Part shown: positions 1-8,285 of the stretch, piece by piece
Numbering within the stretch: position 1 is the stretch's first letter
Layout: every line of letters begins with the position of its first letter
Assembly (NCBI GenBank): GCA_963715485.1
Contig: OY970244.1
Location: forward strand, 1,798,001-1,862,000
DNA from: SG8-30 sp963715485
Lineage (GTDB): Bacteria > Pseudomonadota > Gammaproteobacteria > Steroidobacterales > Steroidobacteraceae
Length of the DNA: 64,000 bases
Direction: 5' to 3'
Notes under the pieces: generated by a model
Databases searched by the model: none
Told to the model about the DNA's origin: nothing
Seen by the model: only the letters and a program-made list of their open reading frames with translations
Position numbers and translations under genes: made by a program

Positions 1-986
1 CGCTGCATGAGGTCTACCGTGCTTTGCGCCGCCACCGCGAGGCCCGCGGCGCGCTCGACTTCGAGGCACCGGAGGTAAAGGTGCTCGTGGACGAGAGCGG
101 CCAGGTGACCGACATTCGCGCCTTTCCGCGCAACGATGCGCACCGCCTGATAGAGGAATGCATGATCGCGGCCAATGTCGAGGCAGCGAAGTTCCTGAAG
201 AAGCACAAGATGCCGGCACTGTTCCGCATCCATGGCGTGCCGGAGGAGGAGCGCATCGTGGACCTGAAGCGCTTCCTCGCCATGCGCGGGGTCCACCTTG
301 AGACAGGCCGGGAGCTCGAGCCAGCACGACTGCAGAAGGTCCTGCAACAGGTCGCGGACCGGCCCGACGCGGCGGTGCTCGAGAATGCAATTATCCGCTC
401 GTTGCCTCAGGCGCTATACCAGCCGCTGAACATTGGCCACTTCGGGCTCGCGCTGAGTGAGTACGTGCATTTCACCTCGCCAATCCGGCGATATCCCGAC
501 CTGTTGGTTCATCGCGCGATACGTCATGCGATCGCCGGCGGTACCGCTGGCGACTTCGAACACTCCACCCATGAAATGGAGCAGCTGGGACAGGAATGCT
601 CTCTCCGGGAGCGCAAGGCCGACGAGGCCGCCCGCTCGGTGGTCGCCTTCCTCAAGTGTGAGTTCATGAAGGACCGGATAGGCGAGGAGTTCGACGCGGT
701 TGCGACCGGGGTAACTGACTTTGGCGTGTTCGTCCAGTTGAAGGAATGGCAGGTGGACGGGCTGGTTCACGTCACGTCCCTGCCTCGCGACTACTTCCGC
801 TTCCATGAAGACGACCGCATGCTGGTCGGGGAACGGACTGGCCAGCGCTACGGCATTGGTGACGAACTTCGCGTGCGGCTGGTGCGTGTGGACTCGGCGG
901 ATCGCAAGATCGACTTTGAGCTGATCGACAAGCTTGGCGCTGCATTCCATCCGCGGCGCGCCAAGCGGGGGGCCAGGCGCAAGTGA
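1..986 (+). CDS. rnr: Ribonuclease R, C-terminal part (start lies before the window)
   Basis: The reading frame is open from the first full codon (position 3) and has no start in the window, so this is the 3' part of a longer gene. It encodes the end of the RNB catalytic domain, seen as the block HFTSPIRRYPDLLVHRAI around residues 155-172 of the visible part, then an S1 RNA-binding domain (GVTDFGVFVQL, then GLVHVTSLPRDYF) and a short basic tail. RNase R is a processive 3'-5' exoribonuclease that degrades structured RNA and acts in rRNA and tmRNA quality control. The TGA stop overlaps the GTG start of rlmB by 4 nt, so the two are co-transcribed, as in many gammaproteobacteria. Confidence 0.96.
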   Translation, partial: LHEVYRALRRHREARGALDFEAPEVKVLVDESGQVTDIRAFPRNDAHRLIEECMIAANVEAAKFLKKHKMPALFRIHGVPEEERIVDLKRFLAMRGVHLETGRELEPARLQKVLQQVADRPDAAVLENAIIRSLPQALYQPLNIGHFGLALSEYVHFTSPIRRYPDLLVHRAIRHAIAGGTAGDFEHSTHEMEQLGQECSLRERKADEAARSVVAFLKCEFMKDRIGEEFDAVATGVTDFGVFVQLKEWQVDGLVHVTSLPRDYFRFHEDDRMLVGERTGQRYGIGDELRVRLVRVDSADRKIDFELIDKLGAAFHPRRAKRGARRK

Positions 987-1723
987 GTGGCGCCGGCATC
1001 GTCTACGGTTTTCACGCCGTGCGCGTGCTGCTCGAACGCTTCCCAGAGCGGGTGCGTCAGGTCTGGCTGCAGAAAGGACGGGAGGACTCGCGCGCGACCG
1101 GCATCCGCTCGCTGGCGGAAGGGCGGAGCGTCCGTGTCGGATCGCGATCCATCGCTGAGCTTGAACGACTGGCCGGCGAGGGTGTTCATCAGGGCGTGGT
1201 GGCGGAGATCGAACCCGCGCCACTGCCAACCGAGGACGATCTCGATGGCATCGTGCAGGCGTCCGGAAACGACGTCCTGCTGCTGGTGCTCGATGGGGTC
1301 CAGGATCCCCACAATCTGGGCGCCTGCCTGCGCAGCGCGGATTCTGCCGGCGCGGTCGCGGTCGTCGCGCCCAGGGACCGTGCCGCCAGCCTGACGCCAG
1401 CGGCGCGGAAGGTTGCGGCCGGGGCTGCAGAGACCGTCCCGTTCATCCAGGTTACCAACCTCGTCAGGACCCTCAGGCACTTGAAGGAACTCGGCGTCTG
1501 GATCGTTGGAACCGAGGGGGAGGCAGGCAAGGACCTGTACGAGGCCGACCTGCGAGGTCCGCTGGCCATCGTGATGGGCGCGGAGGGGGGAGGCATGCGG
1601 CGGCTGACCCGGGAAGCCTGCGATTTCACGGTCCGCCTGCCCATGCGCGGGGTCGTGGAGTCCCTCAACGTCTCGGTCGCTACCGGAATCGTGCTCTACG
1701 AGGCGCTGCGACAGCGTCGGTAA
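983..1723 (+). CDS. rlmB: 23S rRNA (guanosine-2251-2'-O)-methyltransferase RlmB
   Basis: A 246-residue SpoU (SPOUT) methyltransferase. It has the substrate-binding N-terminal domain (IVYGFHAVRVLLERFPERV) and the C-terminal knot motifs: LVLDGVQDPHNLGACLRSADSAG near residues 99-121, IVMGAEGGGMRRL near 196-208 and LPMRGVVESLNVSVATGI near 218-236. These bind S-adenosylmethionine and form the dimer. The enzyme methylates the ribose of G2251 in the peptidyl-transferase P loop. The GTG start overlaps the rnr stop (GTGA), indicating translational coupling. Length matches the family. Confidence 0.96.
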   Translation: MSGAGIVYGFHAVRVLLERFPERVRQVWLQKGREDSRATGIRSLAEGRSVRVGSRSIAELERLAGEGVHQGVVAEIEPAPLPTEDDLDGIVQASGNDVLLLVLDGVQDPHNLGACLRSADSAGAVAVVAPRDRAASLTPAARKVAAGAAETVPFIQVTNLVRTLRHLKELGVWIVGTEGEAGKDLYEADLRGPLAIVMGAEGGGMRRLTREACDFTVRLPMRGVVESLNVSVATGIVLYEALRQRR

Positions 1724-1775
1724 CTGCTCCGAGGAGTATCCGCGGGGCTGAGCTGAGGCGGCGCTGATTCGAGCC

Positions 1776-1899
1776 CGCCCGAAAGCTGCGTTCACCGCCA
1801 TGGTCCGGGCCGGGCCGGGCCGCTGGCTGCGGGCCGGGAGTTCCCCCTTGCGCTCCGAAAGCCGACAGTCGCTTCAGGGGGAACCCCGCCCTGGCTGCG
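1776..1899 (+). repeat. Intergenic direct repeat, copy 1
   Basis: A GC-rich unit of about 124 bp that recurs at 2011-2130. Shared landmarks, in order, are ACCGCCATGGT, CGGGCCGGGCCGCTGGCTGCGG, GGGAGTTCCC, GCTCCGAAAGCCGACAGTCG and CCCCGCCCTGGCTGCG. The copies differ by a few substitutions and a 4-nt GGCC insertion in this one. No encoded product is recognisable. Confidence 0.85.
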
Positions 1900-1994
1900 T
1901 GCCGGCGTGGCAGCGTGACGCTGTCCGCGGGCGCGGGAGGGCCGGCCTCCGGAGCGAGCGAGTTTCTGCCTTTCCGAGCGAGCGCAGGACGGAC

Positions 1995-2144
1995 CGGCCT
2001 GACCAGCGTCCGTCCGAATGCTGCGTCTACCGCCATGGTTCGGGCCGGGCCGCTGGCTGCGGGCGGGGAGTTCCCTTGTTACGCTCCGAAAGCCGACAGT
2101 CGCTCCAGGGGGAGCCCCGCCCTGGCTGCGCGCTGGTCAGGCCG
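1995..2144. repeat. 14-bp inverted repeat bracketing repeat copy 2
   Basis: The left arm CGGCCTGACCAGCG (1995-2008) is the exact reverse complement of the right arm CGCTGGTCAGGCCG (2131-2144). The arms almost abut the ends of repeat copy 2. This could be a non-autonomous mobile unit or the stem of a large folded leader; no target-site duplication is evident. Confidence 0.6.
2011..2130 (+). repeat. Intergenic direct repeat, copy 2
   Basis: Second copy, about 120 bp, of the unit at 1776-1899. By eye it matches at roughly 85-90 % of positions. It is bounded on both sides by a 14-bp inverted repeat (1995-2008 and 2131-2144), which copy 1 lacks. Confidence 0.85.
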
Positions 2145-2192
2145 ACCAGCCTTACCGGGCGCCCGCCCTTCAGGAGCGTGGCGCCGATACGG

Positions 2193-2221
2193 TTGCGGAA
2201 TGCCAGGGATTCCGCTACCTT
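2193..2221 (+). promoter_or_regulatory. Candidate promoter of the rpsF-rpsR-rplI operon
   Basis: TTGCGG (2193-2198) and TACCTT (2216-2221) are separated by 17 nt, about 90 nt before the rpsF start. Both boxes are weak matches to the sigma-70 consensus, so this is only a candidate. Confidence 0.3.
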
Positions 2222-2313
2222 ACGCACCCTTTCTGCGCGCCCGCCGGGCGCGTTTCTCCTTGTCTCACCGCGTTGCGTCTCGCGGGAGGCAAACCCGTAA
2301 GGAGGTAACAAAG

Positions 2314-2790
2314 ATGCGTCATTACGAGATCGTGTTTCTCGTCCATCCTGATCAGAGCGAACAGGTGCCGGCCATGGTCGAGCGCTACCGCGGCATGATT
2401 ACCGCGGGTGGTGGCCAGGTGCATCGATTCGAGGACTGGGGCCGGCGCCAGCTGGCTTTCCCAATCAAGAAGATCCACAAGGCCCATTACGTAATGATGA
2501 ACGTCGAGTGCGACGGCAAGGTACTCGAAGAGATCATCGATGCGTTCCGGTTCAGCGATGCCGTACTCCGTCACCTGGTCATCAAGATGGACCAGGCGGT
2601 TACCGAGCCGTCGCCGATGGCGAAGGCCTCGGAAGAGAAGGAGCGCGATGATCGCGGCGATCGTGATGATCGCGGGGATCGTTATGACCGTGGCGACCGT
2701 GGCGACCGTGGCGACCGTGGCGACCGCCGTGATCGCGAAGTCCGTGGCGAGTCGCGTGGCGAGCAGGATTCTGCCGTCAGCGGCGATTAA
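2314..2790 (+). CDS. rpsF: 30S ribosomal protein S6 with a charged RGD-repeat tail
   Basis: 158 residues. Residues 1-100 are a standard S6 fold (MRHYEIVFLVHPDQSEQVP, then FEDWGRRQLAFPIKKIHKAHYVMMN and LRHLVIKM). S6 pairs with S18 on the 16S rRNA platform. From about residue 109 the protein becomes a low-complexity tail of repeated Asp-Arg-Gly units ending in SAVSGD, likely disordered. Acidic or repetitive C-terminal tails are common in gammaproteobacterial S6 (E. coli S6 receives glutamate additions), but the repeated D-R-G composition stands out. The start is fixed by AAGGAGGT 7 nt upstream. rpsR follows after 15 nt. Confidence 0.96.
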   Translation: MRHYEIVFLVHPDQSEQVPAMVERYRGMITAGGGQVHRFEDWGRRQLAFPIKKIHKAHYVMMNVECDGKVLEEIIDAFRFSDAVLRHLVIKMDQAVTEPSPMAKASEEKERDDRGDRDDRGDRYDRGDRGDRGDRGDRRDREVRGESRGEQDSAVSGD

Positions 2791-2805
2791 TCAGAGGACA
2801 GGAAC

Positions 2806-3030
2806 ATGTCACGTTTTTTCCGTCGTAAGAAGTTCTGCAAGTTCACGGCCGAGGGCACGGACCAGATCGATTACAAGGACCTGGCGACCCTCAAGGGCTA
2901 CATCACCGAGACCGGCAAGATCGTGCCCAGCCGCATTACCGGAACACGTTCGTTCTACCAGCGTCAGTTGGCGGTGGCGATCAAGCGTGCCCGGTTCCTT
3001 GCGCTGCTGCCCTATACCGACCAGCACTGA
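2806..3030 (+). CDS. rpsR: 30S ribosomal protein S18
   Basis: A 74-residue protein with the whole family pattern: basic N-terminus (MSRFFRRKKFCKFTAEG), IDYKDLATLKGYITETGKIVPSRITG and the C-terminal helix RQLAVAIKRARFLALLPYTD. It binds 16S rRNA as a heterodimer with S6, whose gene lies 15 nt upstream. GAGGACAGGAAC before the ATG supplies the ribosome binding site. Confidence 0.98.
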   Translation: MSRFFRRKKFCKFTAEGTDQIDYKDLATLKGYITETGKIVPSRITGTRSFYQRQLAVAIKRARFLALLPYTDQH

Positions 3031-3066
3031 CGCGGCCCGGCCGCGTCACGGCTCGCCGGTGACGCC

Positions 3067-3999
3067 ATGAAGAAAATTGCCGAGTGGCTGACAGCACAGC
3101 CCGCGCGCGGGCTGATCGCGGCGGCGGTGTTGGCTGTCCTGTCGCTGTTCGCGTTGCCGATCCTGGCGTGGGTGCCAGCAGGACTGGTGGTGCTGGTGCT
3201 GCTGGCAAATGGCTCCATGGCGGGAGGATTGGCTGCGCTTGCTGCGGCACTGCCCATCGCCTGGGGTTTCTCGCCGGTGCTGGGACTGACCGGGTCGCTG
3301 ATCATCGCCGCGGCAGTGCTCCTGCCGGCCTACGCGGCGGGCAAGTTGCTGAACTCGACCCGCAGCCTGAGTTTCGTGTTCCAGGCGGCGACGCTCGCCG
3401 CCTGCGGTCTGGTACTGCTGGTCCGGATGCTGCTCGGCGATCCGACCGGGGTTCTGTTGCCGCTGCTGGACTATGTGCGTCCGGCGCTGGAAGAGACCGC
3501 CCGGGCGCTGTCGGAGATGGGCGTCGAGCGAACCCCGGAAGAAATCGGGGAAGCGACCGTGCGGGTAGCCTGGGCGACGGGCGCGTGGATGTTGTTGCTG
3601 CATACGATGCTGTCGCTGTTTGCTGGCCTGTGGGCCTTCGGTGTAATCCGCGAGCATGGCCTGTTTGGCCGGGAATTTCGCGCGTTACGGCTGGGTACTT
3701 TGGTGGCCTGGCTGGCGGCGGCAGCGCTGGCTATCAGCTTTGCGACCCAATTGGCTGCCGGGCACGCCTGGCAGCCGGCAGAAGACCTGTTGTTCGTGCT
3801 GGCATGCGCGTTCCTCTTGCAGGCGCTGGCAGTCGTTCACGGACTACGCCGGCAACAGGCGATCGGCTCGGCGCCGGTCGCGCTGGCCTACGTTGCAGTA
3901 CTGCTGCTGCCGATGGCCATGGTAGGACTGGGTTTTGCGGATACCTGGGTTCGTTTTCGGGACCGATTCGGGGCACGCTCCGGGCCGGCGCAAGGTTGA
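3067..3999 (+). CDS. DUF2232-type integral membrane protein
   Basis: A 310-residue very hydrophobic protein with about eight membrane segments, for example residues 14-44, 49-62, 75-93, 112-125, 176-196, 213-231, 239-258 and 270-290. Its position between rpsR and rplI, and its composition, match the DUF2232 (YybS-like) membrane protein found at the same place in Pseudomonas and relatives. The function is not established. The ATG at 3067 is 36 nt after rpsR. A loop of about 50 residues between segments 4 and 5 (VRPALEETARALSEMGVERT) is the main soluble part. Confidence 0.8.
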   Translation: MKKIAEWLTAQPARGLIAAAVLAVLSLFALPILAWVPAGLVVLVLLANGSMAGGLAALAAALPIAWGFSPVLGLTGSLIIAAAVLLPAYAAGKLLNSTRSLSFVFQAATLAACGLVLLVRMLLGDPTGVLLPLLDYVRPALEETARALSEMGVERTPEEIGEATVRVAWATGAWMLLLHTMLSLFAGLWAFGVIREHGLFGREFRALRLGTLVAWLAAAALAISFATQLAAGHAWQPAEDLLFVLACAFLLQALAVVHGLRRQQAIGSAPVALAYVAVLLLPMAMVGLGFADTWVRFRDRFGARSGPAQG

Positions 4000-4072
4000 A
4001 GCGCGGCGCTTTCCGTTTTCCGAAAGCGATCGTGAATGACACAATCACCATAGAGACAGAGACGGTGCAATC

Positions 4073-4522
4073 ATGGAAGTAATCCTCCTGCAGAAGGTTG
4101 CCAACCTCGGCAACATCGGCGACCGGGTCACGGTCAAGTCGGGATTCGGACGCAATTACCTGCTACCGAGCGGCAAGGCGACCGTTGCAACCCCCGAGCA
4201 CATAGCTGCGTTCGAGGCACGCCGCGTCGAGCTCGAGGCCAAGGCGGCTGGCGATCTGGTCGGCGCACAGGCGCGTGCGGCCACTCTCGAGGGCTTTACC
4301 CTGACGATGACGGCCAAGGCCGGCACCGAGGGAAAGCTATTCGGGTCGATTGGCACTGCCGACATCGCCGAGGCCTGCAAGGCTGCTGGCCAGGAAATCG
4401 AGCGTTCCGAAGTTCGCCTGCCGGGCGGGCCGCTGCGCATGGTCGGTGAGCACGTCGTCACCCTGCACCTGCATGCTGACGTGGATGTCAGCCTGCCTGT
4501 GACTATCGTCGCCGAGGAGTAA
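4073..4522 (+). CDS. rplI: 50S ribosomal protein L9
   Basis: 149 residues, the normal length. The N-terminal rRNA-binding domain has the signature MEVILLQKVANLGNIGDRVTV followed by KSGFGRNYLLPSGKA. A long connecting helix (about 45-75) and the C-terminal domain (GKLFGSIGTADIAEA to the end) follow. L9 binds 23S rRNA near the L1 stalk and limits frameshifting. It lies in the rpsF-rpsR-DUF2232-rplI-dnaB cluster. Confidence 0.98.
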   Translation: MEVILLQKVANLGNIGDRVTVKSGFGRNYLLPSGKATVATPEHIAAFEARRVELEAKAAGDLVGAQARAATLEGFTLTMTAKAGTEGKLFGSIGTADIAEACKAAGQEIERSEVRLPGGPLRMVGEHVVTLHLHADVDVSLPVTIVAEE

Positions 4523-4566
4523 ACTCGGTCCACAAGCGGGCCGCTGGGGCCCGTACAGGTCCAGTT

Positions 4567-5964
4567 ATGGCAGTGGCTCCAACCCGGCCCCGTAGTGTCG
4601 ATCGTGGTGGCACCGACGCGATCCGCATGCCGCCTCACTCTGTCGAGGCGGAGCAGGCTGTGCTGGGTGGCCTCATGCTGGACTCGAATGCATGGGATGC
4701 CGTCGCCGATATCGTTTCGGCAGCCGACTTCTATCGACGGGATCACCGGCTGATCTTTGAGGCTGTAGCCGAGGTAGTCGAGCGCCGTGGTCCCTGTGAT
4801 GCAGTGACGGTTTCGGAACACCTGGAGCGCAAGGGGCTGTCCGATGAGACCGGCGGCCTTGCCTACCTTGGCACGCTGGCTCGAGATACGCCCAGCGCGG
4901 CCAATGTACGTAGCTATGCCGAGATCGTCCGGGAGCGTGCGATCCTCAGGCAGCTGATCGCGGCAGGTGGAGAGATCGCTTCTTCGGCGCTCGAGAGCAG
5001 TGGCCGCACGGCGACCGAGCTCGTCGACGAGGCCGAGCGGCGCGTATTCGAGATTGCGGAGCGCGGCACCCGCTCCCGAACCGGCTTCCAGTCCGTGAAG
5101 GAAATCCTGCCGGCGACGGTAGACAGGCTCGACTCCCTGCATCAGAACCCGGGTCAGCTGACCGGCGTCGCAACTGGCTTCACGGACCTGGACCGCATGA
5201 CCACGGGCCTGCAACCAGGAGACCTGGTCGTCATTGCCGGTCGCCCGTCGATGGGCAAGACGACGCTGGCGGTGAACATCGCCGAGAACGCTGCGATCGG
5301 AAAGGGCGTTCCGACGGCCGTATTCTCGATGGAGATGTCCGCCGAACAACTGACGCTGCGAATGATTTCCTCTCTGGGCAGGGTCAACCAGGGGCATTTG
5401 CGCACTGGTCGGTGTTCGGACGAGGACTGGTCGCGGATCAATGGCGCCATCGCGCAGCTTTCCGAGGCGCCGCTGTTCGTGGACGAGACGCCGGCACTTA
5501 CTCCCACCGAAATCCGGGCCCGAGCGCGACGGCTCAAGCGCGAGAAGGGGCTCGGTCTCATCGTGGTGGACTACCTGCAGCTCATGCAGGTGTCTGGCAC
5601 CAAGGAGAATCGTGCCACGGAGATCTCGGAGATTTCGCGCGGCCTCAAGGCGCTTGGCAAGGAGCTGCAAGTGCCGGTGATCGCGCTATCCCAGCTTAAC
5701 CGTAGCGTCGAGCAGCGCACCGAGAAAAGGCCGGTGATGTCGGACCTGCGGGAATCGGGCGCTATCGAACAGGACGCGGACGTGATCATGATGATCTACC
5801 GCGAGGAAGTGTACGAGCCAAACACGACGCGCAAGGGCATCGCAGACATCATCATCGCCAAGCAACGTAACGGCCCGGTCGGGGAGGTGCACCTTACCTT
5901 CCTGGGCGAATACACGCGCTTCGAGAACCTGGTGGCCGAGTCCTACGGCGAAGGCGTGTTCTGA
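4567..5964 (+). CDS. dnaB: Replicative DNA helicase DnaB
   Basis: 465 residues. Residues 20-125 form the DnaG-interacting N-terminal helical domain (PPHSVEAEQAVLGGLMLD), and residues 195-465 the RecA-type motor. The Walker A motif GRPSMGKT is at 225-232, the Walker B region GLGLIVVDYLQLMQ is near 328-341 and the block SDLRESGAIEQDADVI is near 397-412. The hexamer unwinds DNA 5' to 3' at the fork. No intein or insertion is seen. The start 44 nt after rplI keeps it in the ribosomal protein cluster. Confidence 0.98.
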   Translation: MAVAPTRPRSVDRGGTDAIRMPPHSVEAEQAVLGGLMLDSNAWDAVADIVSAADFYRRDHRLIFEAVAEVVERRGPCDAVTVSEHLERKGLSDETGGLAYLGTLARDTPSAANVRSYAEIVRERAILRQLIAAGGEIASSALESSGRTATELVDEAERRVFEIAERGTRSRTGFQSVKEILPATVDRLDSLHQNPGQLTGVATGFTDLDRMTTGLQPGDLVVIAGRPSMGKTTLAVNIAENAAIGKGVPTAVFSMEMSAEQLTLRMISSLGRVNQGHLRTGRCSDEDWSRINGAIAQLSEAPLFVDETPALTPTEIRARARRLKREKGLGLIVVDYLQLMQVSGTKENRATEISEISRGLKALGKELQVPVIALSQLNRSVEQRTEKRPVMSDLRESGAIEQDADVIMMIYREEVYEPNTTRKGIADIIIAKQRNGPVGEVHLTFLGEYTRFENLVAESYGEGVF

Positions 5965-5971
5965 GCGCGGC

Positions 5972-7048
5972 ATGACGCCTGTCATCCGCGCGATCGTCGA
6001 TACCGCCGCGCTACGCCACAATCTTGGACGCGTGCGGCACCTCGCGCCCCGCTCCAGGGTACTCGCTGTCATCAAGGCCAATGCCTATGGACACGGAATC
6101 GTGCCGACCGCGGTTGCCCTGGCGGGTGCCGACGGATTCGCGGTAGCGCGACTCGAGGAGGGCATCGCCCTGCGCGCCGCCGGGCTGAGGCATCGTGTCG
6201 TGTTGCTGGAAGGCGTCTTCAGTGCCGAACAGCTACGCCAGGCAGCCGATCATGACTTCGAGATCATGGTGCACGAACCGGAGCAGCTCGCGCTGCTGGA
6301 GGCACACCGCGGCGATCGGCCGTTCCGCGTGTGGTTCAAGATCGATACCGGCATGAATCGACTCGGCTTCAAGCCGCCGCAAGTGCCGGCCGCGCTTTCG
6401 CGCCTCGACGCTTGCGATGCCGTCACCAAGCCACTGACCTTGGTTACGCACCTCGCCAGCGCCGACGCCCGGGACGGCGTCAGCACGCATGAGCAACTTG
6501 CCTTGTTCGACCGGCTGGTGGAGGGCATTCCTGGTGAGCGCAGCATCGCGAACTCGGCCGGCCTGATCGGCTTCGAGCATGCCCGGGCTGACTGGGTCAG
6601 GCCTGGACTAATGCTTTACGGTGTATCGCCACTGCAGGATCGCGATGCCGGGTCGCTCGGGCTCCGCCCGGCAATGACGTTGATGACGCGTGTAATCGCG
6701 GTCAAACAGGTCGATGCGGGTGAGCTGGTTGGATACGGTGGAGACTGGACCGCCGCGCGACCAACGCGGCTGGCAATTGCCGCGGCCGGTTATGGCGACG
6801 GCTACCCCAGGAATACGGCTTCCGGAACGGCGGTGCTGATCGGCGCTCACCGCGCGTCGCTGGTGGGCCGTGTGTCGATGGACATGATCGCCATCGACGT
6901 AACCGATTTGCCTCGGGTCACGGTGGGCGATCCGGTGACCCTGTGGGGTCCGGGGGTGCCGGTCGAGGACGTCGCACGTGCCGCCGGGACGATACCCTAC
7001 GAACTCATCTGCGGCGTGAGCCAGCGGGTGCACCTCGACGTACGCTGA
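5972..7048 (+). CDS. alr: Alanine racemase
   Basis: 358 residues, typical for Alr/DadX. The PLP lysine is K35 in VIKANAYGHG. The catalytic tyrosine lies in AAAGYGDGYPR around residue 270, and VGRVSMDMIAIDVT near 297-310 is the conserved C-terminal barrel motif. It interconverts L- and D-alanine, supplying D-Ala for peptidoglycan. The ATG starts 8 nt after the dnaB stop, as in E. coli and Pseudomonas where alr follows dnaB, so it is probably co-transcribed. I cannot tell biosynthetic Alr from catabolic DadX by sequence, but the context favours Alr. Confidence 0.96.
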   Translation: MTPVIRAIVDTAALRHNLGRVRHLAPRSRVLAVIKANAYGHGIVPTAVALAGADGFAVARLEEGIALRAAGLRHRVVLLEGVFSAEQLRQAADHDFEIMVHEPEQLALLEAHRGDRPFRVWFKIDTGMNRLGFKPPQVPAALSRLDACDAVTKPLTLVTHLASADARDGVSTHEQLALFDRLVEGIPGERSIANSAGLIGFEHARADWVRPGLMLYGVSPLQDRDAGSLGLRPAMTLMTRVIAVKQVDAGELVGYGGDWTAARPTRLAIAAAGYGDGYPRNTASGTAVLIGAHRASLVGRVSMDMIAIDVTDLPRVTVGDPVTLWGPGVPVEDVARAAGTIPYELICGVSQRVHLDVR

Positions 7049-7140
7049 CCCTCGTGAGGGCAGGTGGGGCCGGGTTTTCCGTCTGGACCGTGCGGCGCAA
7101 TTGTTTGTACCCTCGAATCCGGCACAACAGGAGTTCCGAC

Positions 7141-7551
7141 ATGGCGGCACAGCTGGGCTTCGAAGCGAACCTACCCCTTTCATTCGACGCGGCGGTCGCG
7201 CGCGTGACCGAGGCGCTCAAGAACGAGGGATTCGGGGTGCTGACCCGCATCGACGTTCACGACACCCTGAAGCAGAAGATCGGGGTGGATTTCCGGCCCT
7301 ATGTGATCCTCGGCGCCTGCAATCCGCAGCTCGCGCACCAGGCCCTGTCCGCGCGCGGCGAGGTCGGGGTGATGCTGCCCTGCAACGTCACTGTCGAGGC
7401 AGCGAGTGCCGACACGAGCCTGGTGCGGATCGCCGACCCGGAGATGATGATGACGGTTGGGGACCTCGGCTCGGATGCCGTCCTGCAACAGGTTGGCAGC
7501 GAGGCGCGTGCCCGCCTCCTGAGGGTGGTGGAGTCGCTGCGGGCGTCCTGA
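7141..7551 (+). CDS. DUF302 domain protein
   Basis: 136 residues. The DUF302 pattern is visible: SFDAAVARVTEALKNEGFGVLTRIDVHDTLKQK, then YVILGACNPQLAHQALSARGEVGVMLPCNVTVE. This small alpha/beta family is widespread, often linked to stress or redox genes, and has no proven biochemical role. The ATG at 7141 has AGGAG 8 nt upstream. The frame stays open further upstream, but that part is not family-like. It is convergent with the FHA gene and 5 nt from its stop. Confidence 0.85.
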   Translation: MAAQLGFEANLPLSFDAAVARVTEALKNEGFGVLTRIDVHDTLKQKIGVDFRPYVILGACNPQLAHQALSARGEVGVMLPCNVTVEAASADTSLVRIADPEMMMTVGDLGSDAVLQQVGSEARARLLRVVESLRAS

Positions 7552-7556
7552 CCGAT

Positions 7557-8267
7557 CTAGCCCTCGAAGAACCCCATTTTCACGCCAGCGAGCGTGATCA
7601 CATCGTTGTCCAGCAGCCGCCGTGCCTGGGGCCCGGTCGGCTCACCGTTGACCAGCGGGAACTCACCGGGCTTGGCGCTCTCGACATGTACGATCGAGTA
7701 GCCATCGGCGCGACGCGCAATCGCGGCCACCTGGATACCCGGCCTGCCGAGCGTAGTCAGGGCCTTGGTCAATTCGAGTTCGCGTCCGGCGAACTGACCC
7801 GACAGGACCTGAAGCTTGGCGGTCGCAATCGGCTGGCGCTGCGCAGCCGCGGCGGGCGCGGCGGCCGGAGCCCCCGCCCCCGGTGCGGGGGTGACGGCCG
7901 CCCGCAGTCGCTCCTCGCTGACCTGCCCGGGACCGATCACCATCGTCTTCTCGAACTCGTCCTGGTCGTCGTCTTCGACCTGGCTGTCGACAAAACGCAT
8001 GTGGTGGTGGCCGATCGTGATCACGTCACCATGCTGCAGTGCGTGCTTCTTGATCAGCTTACCGTTGACGTATGTGCCGTTGGTGCTGTTCAGGTCCTCA
8101 AGAAATGAATCGTTAAGGATGTTGATGATCAGGGCGTGGTGGCCGCTGACGGCAGCGTTGTCCACGCGCACGTCGTTGTCGGGCAAGCGGCCCAGGGTGT
8201 ACCGCTCTTTCGTCATGTTGTACTCAGCGAGTACTGAACCATCGAGACTCAGAATCAAGCGCGCCAT
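7557..8267 (-). CDS. Protein with two FHA phosphopeptide-binding domains
   Basis: 236 residues. The first FHA domain (about 5-95) has all hallmark blocks: YTLGRLPDNDVRVD, VSGHHALI and LEDLNSTNGTYVNG. The second (about 150-236) is divergent, with LGRPGIQVAAI, a degenerate core and LLDNDVITLAGVKMGFF. The linker has an acidic stretch with EFEKTMVIG (Thr108), resembling the N-terminal phospho-threonine motif of GarA/OdhI-type FHA proteins, then an Ala/Pro-rich hinge. It is the last gene of a kinase-phosphatase-FHA operon, 18 nt after the phosphatase, and is probably the reader or target of that pair (inference). Confidence 0.9.
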   Translation of the reverse strand: MARLILSLDGSVLAEYNMTKERYTLGRLPDNDVRVDNAAVSGHHALIINILNDSFLEDLNSTNGTYVNGKLIKKHALQHGDVITIGHHHMRFVDSQVEDDDQDEFEKTMVIGPGQVSEERLRAAVTPAPGAGAPAAAPAAAAQRQPIATAKLQVLSGQFAGRELELTKALTTLGRPGIQVAAIARRADGYSIVHVESAKPGEFPLVNGEPTGPQARRLLDNDVITLAGVKMGFFEG

Positions 8268-8285
8268 AACGATCCTCGTCGCCGG

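Larger units (their letters stand above)
1724..2313. other. 590-bp intergenic region with a two-copy repeat, upstream of rpsF
   Basis: This stretch between rlmB and rpsF carries several open frames, but none resembles a protein and the frames run through a repeated sequence, so I call no gene. It contains two direct-repeat copies, a 14-bp inverted repeat flanking the second copy, and a weak promoter candidate. An in-frame opening upstream of rpsF from about 1915 would add about 130 residues unlike S6. The strong Shine-Dalgarno AAGGAGGT at 2299-2306 sets the true rpsF start at 2314. Confidence 0.75.

Noticed and set aside
1800..2300. Open frames upstream of rpsF as small genes or as an S6 N-terminal extension
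   Set aside because: They run through a repeated non-coding unit and lack ribosome binding sites; rpsF has its own strong site at 2299-2306.
4156..5670. Long open frame on the minus strand opposite rplI-dnaB (504 codons)
   Set aside because: High-GC shadow of real genes; composition (strings of Arg, His, Gln) and lack of any domain argue against it, and dnaB is certain.
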